The notes under the pieces were generated by a model. The model was not told the origin of the DNA and searched no databases. It worked only from the letters and a program-made list of their open reading frames with translations. From Bacillota bacterium (lineage in GTDB: Bacteria > Bacillota > Clostridia > Peptostreptococcales > Anaerovoracaceae), in contig JAFYUX010000163.1 of the NCBI GenBank assembly GCA_017549385.1, positions 1 through 5,073 on the forward strand: a DNA stretch of 5,073 nt, read 5' to 3'. This document shows positions 1 to 4,933 of the stretch, one piece after another. Numbering within the stretch: position 1 is the first letter of the stretch; every line of letters starts with the position of its first letter. The translations under genes and the position numbers were made by a program.

Positions 1-126
1 AGTTTTTCCGTACCCTAAAGGCGCCTCTACCACAGACAGTGGAAATCTCGGTATCATTCTAAATTTTGATACCAATCTGCTACTAAGGTAAACCGCTTCT
101 GTATCAATACGCTGTTTTCTAGACAT
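1..126 (-). CDS. MalT-like LuxR-family transcriptional regulator, N-terminal fragment
   Basis: Only the first 42 codons lie in the window; the gene runs off the left edge. The visible protein begins MSRKQRIDTEAVYLSSRL and ends with SVVEAPLGYGKT, the start of a Walker A nucleotide-binding loop. A basic N-terminus, a stretch of about 30 residues and then a xAPxGYGKT P-loop is the characteristic opening of MalT-type LuxR regulators, large proteins (usually about 850-900 aa) with an N-terminal STAND ATPase, a central repeat region and a C-terminal LuxR helix-turn-helix. None of the later domains can be checked here. The ATG start is supported by AGGTGAG at 129-135, with rather short spacing. The gene begins 14 nt after the deoB stop with no terminator between, so it is probably the distal gene of that operon. 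Its target and ligand cannot be inferred. Another P-loop ATPase is possible but less likely. Confidence 0.72.
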   Translation of the reverse strand, partial: MSRKQRIDTEAVYLSSRLVSKFRMIPRFPLSVVEAPLGYGKT

Positions 127-140
127 ATCTCACCTGTTTA

Positions 141-1325
141 CTATTTTAAAATCCTATCAAGTATGCTTTCGCCTGCACCATCTGTAGGCACACCAAGATA
201 ATCACAGATAGTTGCACCAACATCTGCAAATGAAGAAAGTGTTCCAAGGTTATTGTTAACCATAATTTCTTTTCCGTAAATAATTACAGGAATATATTCT
301 CTAGTATGGTTCCATCCCTCATGTACAGGATCATTACCATGATCAGCGCAGAGAATCAGAATATCCTTATCCCCCATAGCTGCCATGATGTCAGGAATAC
401 GGGCATCAAACTCTTCGATTGCGTGACCGTAACCTTCAGGATCTCTTCTGTGACCGTATTTTGCGTCAAAATCTACAAGGTTTGCAAAGATAAGACCGCT
501 TTCGCTTCTCTTGAGATAATCAATAACAGCATCAACACCCTGCATATTGTCCTTTGTATGGATAGACTGAGTAATACCATTGTCGTTAAAGATATCAGAA
601 ATCTTGCCAACAGCACATACTTCGAGACCTGCATTTTTGATTTCGTCGAGAACAGTATCCTTTGGAGGATCTACAGAATAGTCTCTTCTGTCTGAAGTTC
701 TTGTATATACACCGTTTTCTTCTGTAAATGGACGCGCAATTACACGACCAACCAGGAATTCACCTACAAGAAGCTCTCTTGCAGCCTGGCAGATTTCATA
801 AAGTTCTTCTAAAGGAATAACTGCTGTATTTGCTGCAATCTGGAATACACTGTCTGCAGATGTATAAACGATAGGATAACCTGTCTTTTTATGCTCTTCG
901 CCCCATTTTTCAATAATTTCAGTACCTGAACTTGAATAATTGCCAAGTACCTTTCTGCCGATACGATCTTCAAATGCCTTGATAAATGCTTCTGGGAAAC
1001 CTGTATCAGTAAATGTCTGGAATGGAGTTTCTGTAATAATACCAGCTAGTTCCCAATGACCAGTAATAGTATCTTTACCAGAAGAAAGCTCTGCAGCTCT
1101 GCCATAGGATGCCTCCGGCATCACGTTTTTGCCACCTGGGATTTCTACGCCTTCAATATTACCAAATCCAAGATTGATAAGGTTTGGAATATTGATTTCT
1201 GGAAGCTTCTCAACAATGTGATTTATAGTTGATGAACCTGCATCGCCATACTCTGCCGCATCAGGCATTGCCCCTACTCCAAGGCTGTCCATTACTACAA
1301 GTACCGCTCTTTTTCTTTCTGACAT
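141..1325 (-). CDS. deoB: Phosphopentomutase DeoB
   Basis: This complete 394-aa protein is a cytoplasmic, Mn-dependent enzyme that interconverts (deoxy)ribose-1-phosphate and (deoxy)ribose-5-phosphate, feeding sugars from nucleoside phosphorolysis into central metabolism. The length is typical. Alkaline-phosphatase-superfamily motifs are all present: MDSLGVG with metal ligand D13; GKDTITGHWE with T86, the position of the phosphorylated threonine in characterised Bacillus DeoB; NLVDFDAKYGHRRD with D287 and H292; ADHGNDP with D328 and H329; and WNHTREYIP with H340. The DeoB cap-domain insertion occupies roughly residues 100-220. The ATG start at 1325 has AGGAG at 1334-1338, which overlaps the last codons of the upstream phosphoesterase gene; the gap is 5 nt, suggesting translational coupling. 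No nucleoside phosphorylase, deaminase or transporter is visible, so this is not a classic deo cluster as far as the window shows. A 15-nt palindrome lies in its coding sequence at 1108-1122. Confidence 0.98.
   Translation of the reverse strand: MSERKRAVLVVMDSLGVGAMPDAAEYGDAGSSTINHIVEKLPEINIPNLINLGFGNIEGVEIPGGKNVMPEASYGRAAELSSGKDTITGHWELAGIITETPFQTFTDTGFPEAFIKAFEDRIGRKVLGNYSSSGTEIIEKWGEEHKKTGYPIVYTSADSVFQIAANTAVIPLEELYEICQAARELLVGEFLVGRVIARPFTEENGVYTRTSDRRDYSVDPPKDTVLDEIKNAGLEVCAVGKISDIFNDNGITQSIHTKDNMQGVDAVIDYLKRSESGLIFANLVDFDAKYGHRRDPEGYGHAIEEFDARIPDIMAAMGDKDILILCADHGNDPVHEGWNHTREYIPVIIYGKEIMVNNNLGTLSSFADVGATICDYLGVPTDGAGESILDRILK
1108..1122. repeat. 15-nt palindrome, copy 1 (inside deoB)
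   Basis: GATGCC-TCC-GGCATC is a perfect 6-bp inverted repeat around a 3-nt centre, here inside the deoB coding sequence. The same 15 bases occur in the opposite orientation at 1694-1708. In deoB the codons read V-M-P-E-A-S, in a stretch (about residues 68-73) that I believe varies among DeoB proteins. Confidence 0.6.
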
Positions 1326-1330
1326 GTCTG

Positions 1331-2032
1331 TTACTCCTTTTCATATATCAACTGCGGACAGAAATTAACACAATCTGAAGATACAAGCTTGTATCTGATA
1401 CCTGCTCTCTTTCCGTTATATGCGTTTCTGGCAGCGTCATTTCCGTGTAAATGTCCGTATACAACGTCTGAAACGTTATATTTTTCTATAATATCCGTAA
1501 ATGCAGTGTTACTTCCTCTATAATCTGTCGGAGGATAATGCATAGCTACGATGATTTTTTCTGGATTACTCTTTGATGCTGATTGAAGTGCTGCATCAAG
1601 TCTTAAAAGTTCTCTTCTATATATTTTTTCGTCATGTTCTGTCCACTCCTGCGACATCTGAGGAATTGTCCATCCTCTTGTGCCACAAATCGCGATGCCG
1701 GAGGCATCGTAGTGGTTGTTATGAAGGAAGATCATGTTTTCGAAGAGGCTGTTGAGCCTTTTTAAAGATGTCCACCAGAGATCGTGATTGCCTTTTGTTA
1801 TAAGTTTGAGGCCTGGAAGCTTGCTGATCCATTCCAGATCCGGCAAAACTTCTTCGAATTTGAGCCCCCAGGAAAGGTCTCCAGGGATGAGTACAATATC
1901 ATCTTCTGTTATATTTTCTAACCAGTTTTCTCTTATTCTTGTGTCGTGATCTTTCCAGCGTGTGCCGAATACATCCATTGGTTTGTCTGACACCGTGGAC
2001 AGATGCGGATCTGATAATGCGAATATGCGCAT
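1331..2032 (-). CDS. Calcineurin-like metallophosphoesterase
   Basis: This 233-aa predicted cytoplasmic phosphohydrolase carries the full dinuclear-metal signature of the calcineurin-like family in order: SDPHL (D8, H10), PGDLSWG (G51, D52), KGNHD (N82, H83, D84), AMHYPP (H165) and YGHLHG (H194, H196). Length and motif spacing resemble the conserved Clostridia/Bacilli group often labelled COG1768 predicted phosphohydrolase; its natural substrate is not known to me. No signal peptide or membrane segment is visible. The longest reading frame opens with GTG at 2041, but that codon lies inside the ribosome binding site AGGTGAT (2037-2043), and the ATG at 2032 is correctly spaced from it. The ATG start also puts the first beta strand (MRIFALSD) at the N-terminus, as is usual for the family. 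It is the first gene of the probable unit that continues with deoB 5 nt downstream. Sharing a transcript with deoB hints at, but does not prove, a nucleotide or sugar-phosphate substrate. Confidence 0.9.
   Translation of the reverse strand: MRIFALSDPHLSTVSDKPMDVFGTRWKDHDTRIRENWLENITEDDIVLIPGDLSWGLKFEEVLPDLEWISKLPGLKLITKGNHDLWWTSLKRLNSLFENMIFLHNNHYDASGIAICGTRGWTIPQMSQEWTEHDEKIYRRELLRLDAALQSASKSNPEKIIVAMHYPPTDYRGSNTAFTDIIEKYNVSDVVYGHLHGNDAARNAYNGKRAGIRYKLVSSDCVNFCPQLIYEKE
1334..1338 (-). promoter_or_regulatory. deoB ribosome binding site inside the upstream gene
   Basis: AGGAG sits 8 nt before the deoB ATG. It is made from the final Lys-Glu codons of the phosphoesterase gene, immediately before its TAA. 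Termination of one gene and initiation of the next therefore happen within about 15 nt, an arrangement that usually couples their translation. Confidence 0.8.
1694..1708. repeat. 15-nt palindrome, copy 2 (inside the phosphoesterase gene)
   Basis: This is the reverse complement of the sequence at 1108-1122, with one extra flanking C-G pair that makes a 7-bp arm. Here the coding strand reads D-A-S-G-I in a loop between predicted strands (about residues 109-113 of the phosphoesterase). The reading frame differs from the copy in deoB. Confidence 0.6.
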
Positions 2033-2036
2033 TTTG

Positions 2037-2043
2037 ATCACCT
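2037..2043 (-). promoter_or_regulatory. Phosphoesterase ribosome binding site (decides the start)
   Basis: AGGTGAT is followed by CAAA and then ATG at 2032. The alternative GTG start at 2041 is part of this Shine-Dalgarno sequence and has no good site of its own upstream (only AAACGGC precedes it). The site therefore favours the 233-aa product over the 236-aa one. Confidence 0.75.
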
Positions 2044-2134
2044 GCCGTTTCTTTTTATATTATTAATCTGTAATTTCGATTGAAATATAGTCCTTATGTA
2101 TATAGTACCCCTTTTTAACACTATACTTTAGAAT

Positions 2135-2164
2135 ATTATAATCCTTTTTTACATACCCTGTACA
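2135..2164 (-). promoter_or_regulatory. Probable sigma-A promoter of the phosphoesterase-deoB operon
   Basis: A perfect -10 hexamer TATAAT lies at 2135-2140. It is preceded at 18 nt by TGTACA (2159-2164), which matches four of six bases of the -35 consensus TTGACA. Transcription would begin near 2128 and give an untranslated leader of about 95 nt. The promoter lies just beyond the terminator of the upstream MarR gene, which fits a new transcription unit starting here. The -35 match is mediocre, so the exact site is less certain than the presence of a promoter in this gap. Confidence 0.55.
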
Positions 2165-2177
2165 GAAATTTATAACT

Positions 2178-2210
2178 AAAAAAACAGACCGATGCTGATG
2201 CACCGGTCTG
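2178..2210 (-). terminator. Intrinsic terminator after the MarR gene
   Basis: Read on the minus strand, CAGACCG (2204-2210) pairs with CGGTCTG (2185-2191). The helix extends inward through a G-U pair and three more pairs (TGC with GCA), giving an 11-bp stem closed by the four-base loop ATCA. Seven consecutive U residues follow (2178-2184). The hairpin begins 18 nt past the MarR stop codon. On the plus strand only a short interrupted T run follows, so the element points toward minus-strand transcription and ends the CoA ligase-marR unit. Confidence 0.93.
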
Positions 2211-2228
2211 CATTTTGTTGTACAAATG

Positions 2229-2666
2229 TTATTCGCTCATCTGTTTTGCGAGGTTTTCGTTCATCTGCTTAATGAGATCAACGAAGAGCTCAACTCTTTC
2301 AGGTGGAATATCCTTAACGATACGATCATGAACATGACCGAGACGTCTTGCGATTTCCTTTACCTTTGCCTTGCCTGGATCTGTAATGAATACGAGGAAA
2401 GCTCTTCTGTCTTTTTCAGTAGTCTTTCTCACTACATAACCCTTTATTTCAAGGATGTCAAGGATACGAGCCAGTGTAGCCTGGTCCTTATCTACCTTGT
2501 GTGATAAGTTCTTCTGGTTGATACCATCCTGGTTCAGAAGATTATAAAGTACTACAAACTGTTCAAGTGTAATATCGTCCCTGTCGAGTGCCATAGTCAT
2601 CTGTCTACGCATTCTTTTCTGCATGACATATACCATATAAGTCATTTGTTCATTAATATCAAACAT
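2229..2666 (-). CDS. MarR-family transcriptional regulator
   Basis: This 145-aa protein is a predicted dimeric winged-helix DNA-binding regulator. After an N-terminal dimerisation helix, ITLEQFVVLYNLL (about 32-44) opens the winged HTH. The segment NQKNLSHKVDKDQATLARILDILEIKGYV (50-78) supplies the HTH with its recognition helix near 61-73. The beta wing VRKTTEKDRRAFLVFIT (79-95) holds the DRR signature, and a long C-terminal helix completes the dimer interface. The longest frame begins at 2690 (153 aa), but no ribosome binding site precedes that ATG. GAGGGTGA (2674-2681) is well placed for the ATG at 2666, which also gives a normal family length. The gene starts 42 nt after the CoA ligase stop with no terminator between. 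Known MarR proteins paired with CoA ligases, such as CouR, FerC and BadR, respond to acids or acyl-CoA thioesters; a similar role here is inference. The ligand cannot be named. Confidence 0.93.
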   Translation of the reverse strand: MFDINEQMTYMVYVMQKRMRRQMTMALDRDDITLEQFVVLYNLLNQDGINQKNLSHKVDKDQATLARILDILEIKGYVVRKTTEKDRRAFLVFITDPGKAKVKEIARRLGHVHDRIVKDIPPERVELFVDLIKQMNENLAKQMSE

Positions 2667-2673
2667 CACTTTT

Positions 2674-2681
2674 TCACCCTC
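2674..2681 (-). promoter_or_regulatory. MarR ribosome binding site (decides the start)
   Basis: GAGGGTGA has its GGTGA core 7 nt before the ATG at 2666. The in-frame ATG at 2690 lies upstream of this site and is preceded only by an AT-rich stretch without a Shine-Dalgarno match. Translation should therefore begin at 2666. Confidence 0.7.
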
Positions 2682-2708
2682 TTTACACATATAGAACTTT
2701 AAATGATT

Positions 2709-4610
2709 TTATTTTTTCTTAGGAGCTTCGATCTTTGGCATATCTTCCTTTGTTGCTTCAGCGATCTTTCTGAGCTCTGGCTTTGATACCTTACCATTGT
2801 TGAGAAGTGGGAATTCTTCTACGAACCAGTAGTAAGATGGGATAGAAAGTGTAGGAGTCTTGCCTACGCAGTGAGCTCTGAGGTCTTCAGCTGAAACAGA
2901 CATACCGTCATTGAATCTGCAGAAACAACCTACGATTTCGCCATACTTGTAGTCCTTAACGCCGATTACATAAGCATCAGCAATTGCAGGGTGAGCTCTG
3001 AGAACCTTTTCTACTTCACCTGGGCTGATATTTTCACCACTTCTGATGATGATATCCTTTAATCTGTCACCAATCTTGATGTAACCGTTTTCGTCCATAG
3101 AACCGATATCGCCTGTTCTCATCCAAACGCCATCTGGAGTATATGTGTTCTTTGTCTTTTCAGGATCATTGAGGTAGCCCATCATAAGGCTGTAACCCTT
3201 AACGCAGATTTCACCTGATTCGCCCATTGGTAAATCTTCGAGAGTATCTGGGTCGATAAACTTAACTTCTACGCCTGGCATGAGGTGACCAACAGTGTTA
3301 CCCTTTACTTCTACAGGATCATTTACCTTTGTGCCTGATACACATGGAGATGTTTCTGTAAGACCGTAGCAGATGATGATGTTCTTCATGTGCATTATTT
3401 CTTCGATTTCTCTTACCATCTTTTCAGGACATGGAGCACCAGCAGTAATACCCTTGCTCATGCAAGATACTTCGTACTTGTCTGGGTTCTTTTTGAGTTC
3501 TTCGATGAAGCCGATGAACATAGTAGGAACACCGCAAACAGTAGTACATCTTTCTCTCTGAATCATTTCGAGAGATTCGCCTGGCTTAAATCTGCTTGTG
3601 AGTACCATAGGAATACCAGCATGGATAGAAGGCATTGCAGACGCAACAGAACCGAATGTGTGGAAGAGCTGAATCTGTACACACATCTTGTCATTTTCGT
3701 CGAGAGACATCTGATTCTTCATAGCGAATGAATTTTCAACTACATTGAGATGTGAAAGCATTACGCCCTTAGGGAAACCTGTTGAACCAGATGTGTGGAT
3801 GATATATGCAGCATCCTTAACTGTGAATTCGTCCTGTCTAGCGATGAATTCGTCATCAGGCATAGCACGACCTTCTTCCATAGCAGCATGGAAATCGTAT
3901 ACGCCAGGATATGCAAACTCATCAGTAGCATCAACAAGGATAACTCTCTTGAGTAATGGAGCCTTTTCGATGTTTAATTCGCCATACTTCTGAGTCTTGA
4001 TTTCTGGGTACATATCGTCAACGAGCATTTCGATATTTTCGTGTACCTTAGCACCTCTGTAAAGGATAAATGTAGAAACCTGTGCTCTTCTAACGAGTTC
4101 TTCCATCATATCCTGCTTTTCATAAGGTGTGAATGGTGCTAATACAGCACCGATCTTGCTGATAGCATAAGCAGCTGTGAAAGATTCTACGCCGTTAGCC
4201 ATCCAAAGAGCAACATGATCGCCCTTCTTTACGCCGATGCTGAGGAGATACTTCGCGAAAGCGATAGCATCATCATTAAACTTCTTATAATTAACTCTCT
4301 TTGTACCATCAAATGAGATGAGAGCTTCCTTTTCTGGATAAAGAGCTGCAGTTTCTGAAAGAAGGTCGCCAACCTTTAAGTCGAGAATTCTTTCTACTTC
4401 AACTTCTAAAGTCTGGCCGCCTACTTCTACAGTAGCAACGTTAACACCAGATACCTTTTCCTGTGCCTTAGCCATTTCTGCTAAAGCTGCTGTAAGTTCT
4501 TCTGCTACATCAGCTGGCTTTTCAATAACAGCACCATCTGCTGCCTTGAATACCCAAGTATTATCACCAACCTTAGCGATAACTTTTCTGCGTGCATCAA
4601 CAAAGCTCAT
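2709..4610 (-). CDS. AMP-forming acyl-CoA synthetase (ANL superfamily) with N-terminal extension
   Basis: This 633-aa enzyme is predicted to activate a carboxylic acid with ATP to an acyl-adenylate and transfer it to CoA. Core motifs are intact: phosphate loop TSGSTGFPKG (273-282), LFHTFG (315-320), YGLTET (415-420), MRTGD (497-501), the hinge and C-domain segment DRLKDIIIRSGENISPGEVE (515-534), and NNGKVSKPELR (604-614), in which K607 is the expected catalytic lysine. Overall it resembles FadD/CaiC-type medium- or long-chain ligases, but acid specificity cannot be read from the sequence. Canonical homology begins near residue 76 (LDLKVGDLLSETAALYPEKEALI). The first 75 or so residues are an extra segment, probably strands, an Ala/Glu-rich helix (about 33-53) and two more strands. 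The ATG start is well supported by AGGAGGT at 4619-4625. The C-terminus is a charged tail ending PKKK. No signal peptide or membrane span is visible. It is the first gene of an operon with the MarR regulator. Consensus promoter and ribosome binding site suggest high expression. Confidence 0.95.
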   Translation of the reverse strand: MSFVDARRKVIAKVGDNTWVFKAADGAVIEKPADVAEELTAALAEMAKAQEKVSGVNVATVEVGGQTLEVEVERILDLKVGDLLSETAALYPEKEALISFDGTKRVNYKKFNDDAIAFAKYLLSIGVKKGDHVALWMANGVESFTAAYAISKIGAVLAPFTPYEKQDMMEELVRRAQVSTFILYRGAKVHENIEMLVDDMYPEIKTQKYGELNIEKAPLLKRVILVDATDEFAYPGVYDFHAAMEEGRAMPDDEFIARQDEFTVKDAAYIIHTSGSTGFPKGVMLSHLNVVENSFAMKNQMSLDENDKMCVQIQLFHTFGSVASAMPSIHAGIPMVLTSRFKPGESLEMIQRERCTTVCGVPTMFIGFIEELKKNPDKYEVSCMSKGITAGAPCPEKMVREIEEIMHMKNIIICYGLTETSPCVSGTKVNDPVEVKGNTVGHLMPGVEVKFIDPDTLEDLPMGESGEICVKGYSLMMGYLNDPEKTKNTYTPDGVWMRTGDIGSMDENGYIKIGDRLKDIIIRSGENISPGEVEKVLRAHPAIADAYVIGVKDYKYGEIVGCFCRFNDGMSVSAEDLRAHCVGKTPTLSIPSYYWFVEEFPLLNNGKVSKPELRKIAEATKEDMPKIEAPKKK

Positions 4611-4618
4611 TTAAATTT

Positions 4619-4625
4619 ACCTCCT
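4619..4625 (-). promoter_or_regulatory. Consensus ribosome binding site of the CoA ligase
   Basis: AGGAGGT matches the anti-Shine-Dalgarno sequence fully and lies 8 nt from the ATG at 4610. It fixes the start codon and shows that the N-terminal extension of the ligase is translated, not a mis-extended reading frame. Confidence 0.9.
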
Positions 4626-4634
4626 GAATAAAAA

Positions 4635-4661
4635 GTATAATAAATTTGTTTTTAATCACAC
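4635..4661 (-). other. AU-rich hairpin followed by U5 just before the ligase ribosome binding site
   Basis: In the transcript, GUGUGAU (4655-4661) can pair with AUUAUAC (4635-4641), with two G-U pairs. After a U-U mismatch two more A-U pairs form, leaving a 7-nt A-rich loop. Five U residues follow at 4630-4634. The layout resembles an intrinsic terminator, but the stem is weak and lacks GC pairs, so it may have no function. If it acts at all it would do so as a leaky attenuator or by affecting access to the ribosome binding site 5 nt further on. Confidence 0.25.
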
Positions 4662-4683
4662 TACATCTAAACAATCCTACTAT

Positions 4684-4760
4684 AGGTAGTCCTGCACATA
4701 TTCGACAAATCCTTAACATTTAAGTGATTATCACACATTATATGTACGCAAACTACCTTT
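4684..4760 (-). promoter_or_regulatory. Candidate structured 5' leader RNA domain upstream of the CoA ligase
   Basis: With the predicted transcription start near 4760, the RNA begins AAAGGUAGU. The segment AGGUAGU (4752-4758) pairs perfectly with ACUACCU (4684-4690), and two U-G pairs extend it (4750-4751 with 4691-4692). After a small internal loop (4748-4749 opposite 4693), GUACAUAU (4740-4747) pairs over 8 bp with AUAUGUGC (4694-4701). Inside this closed arm a third hairpin, CUUAA-AUG-UUAAG, is possible (4712-4724). The helix that closes the domain thus starts about two nucleotides from the 5' end, a layout common in cis-regulatory RNAs. I do not recognise it as a known riboswitch class, T-box or protein-binding leader. 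The inverted repeats could instead be protein-binding DNA sites or simply stabilise the mRNA. The leader continues for about 70 nt to the ATG. Confidence 0.4.
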
Positions 4761-4766
4761 AAAACA

Positions 4767-4795
4767 ATTATAGACCCAGTCATAGATTCTGTCAA
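4767..4795 (-). promoter_or_regulatory. Consensus sigma-A promoter of the CoA ligase-marR operon
   Basis: TTGACA (4790-4795) and TATAAT (4767-4772) are both exact consensus hexamers separated by exactly 17 nt. Transcription should start at or near the A at 4760, about 150 nt before the ligase ATG. So strong a core promoter is normally held in check by a repressor or another control, which fits the co-transcribed MarR gene. A CAAATAATT sequence overlaps the -35 element and recurs 42 nt upstream. Confidence 0.88.
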
Positions 4796-4844
4796 TTATT
4801 TGTTTGTAAACATTATATAGAAACATAAGCTAACAAATTATTTG
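4794..4844 (-). repeat. Paired CAAATAATT repeats at and upstream of the -35 element (operator candidates)
   Basis: The 9-nt sequence CAAATAATT occurs at 4794-4802, overlapping the -35 hexamer, and again in the same orientation at 4836-4844. The upstream copy is part of a perfect 11-bp palindrome, CAAAT-A-ATTTG (4834-4844). The copies are 42 bp apart, close to four helical turns, so they would face the same side of the DNA. This could be an operator pair for the MarR regulator, but AT-rich sequence makes chance repeats fairly likely. Confidence 0.3.
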
Positions 4845-4849
4845 CAGGG

Positions 4850-4885
4850 ATAAAATAAAAAACCGTATGACTTAGTCATACGGTT
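4850..4885 (-). terminator. Intrinsic terminator of the right-edge gene
   Basis: A perfect 11-bp inverted repeat, AACCGTATGAC (4861-4871) and GTCATACGGTT (4875-4885), encloses a 3-nt loop. On the minus strand the stem runs into TTTTTTATTTTA, a good U tract, whereas the plus strand side is followed by GAATTATTC. It therefore terminates minus-strand transcription coming from the gene that ends at 4934, 48 nt upstream, and separates it from the CoA ligase promoter. Confidence 0.92.
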
Positions 4886-4933
4886 GAATTATTCTTTCCT
4901 TTATATATATATGATTTTGAGCTACAATAACAG
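4886..4933. other. Short AT-rich intergenic stretch, nothing recognised
   Basis: These 48 bases separate the right-edge gene's stop codon from its terminator. They contain a short TA dinucleotide run (about 4902-4912) and no open reading frame, promoter or repeat that I can support. The whole gene-free interval 4611-4933 is otherwise filled by the terminator, promoter and leader listed separately. Confidence 0.6.

Noticed and set aside
306..695. Plus-strand open frame of 129 codons inside deoB
   Set aside because: It lies fully antisense to a gene with intact DeoB motifs, has no recognisable domain and no supporting ribosome binding site.
1573..1755. Plus-strand frame of 60 codons opposite the phosphoesterase gene
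   Set aside because: It is antisense to a well-supported gene and its composition (Arg/Cys/Ser-rich end) looks non-coding.
2120..2125. Alternative -10 hexamer TATAGT before the phosphoesterase gene
   Set aside because: The sequence 17 nt upstream is A-rich and has no -35 match; the TATAAT at 2135-2140 is better.
2083..2126. Short repeats of ACTATAT and a TATAGT/ACTATA inverted repeat in the phosphoesterase leader
   Set aside because: Six- to seven-base AT-only repeats are expected by chance in such AT-rich sequence, and no larger fold is apparent.
2226..2504. Plus-strand frame of 92 codons opposite the MarR gene
   Set aside because: The hydrophobic, Cys/Phe/Leu-rich translation is a typical shadow of antisense codons, and nothing else supports it.
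3373..3993. Three plus-strand frames opposite the CoA ligase
   Set aside because: All are antisense to conserved ligase motifs, overlap one another in different frames and show no family resemblance.
4812..4817. Second TATAAT upstream of the main ligase promoter
   Set aside because: No acceptable -35 hexamer is found 16-18 nt upstream, and a perfect promoter lies just downstream.
4902..4912. TA dinucleotide run
   Set aside because: It is too short to be treated as a functional or phase-variable repeat, and no gene or promoter depends on it.
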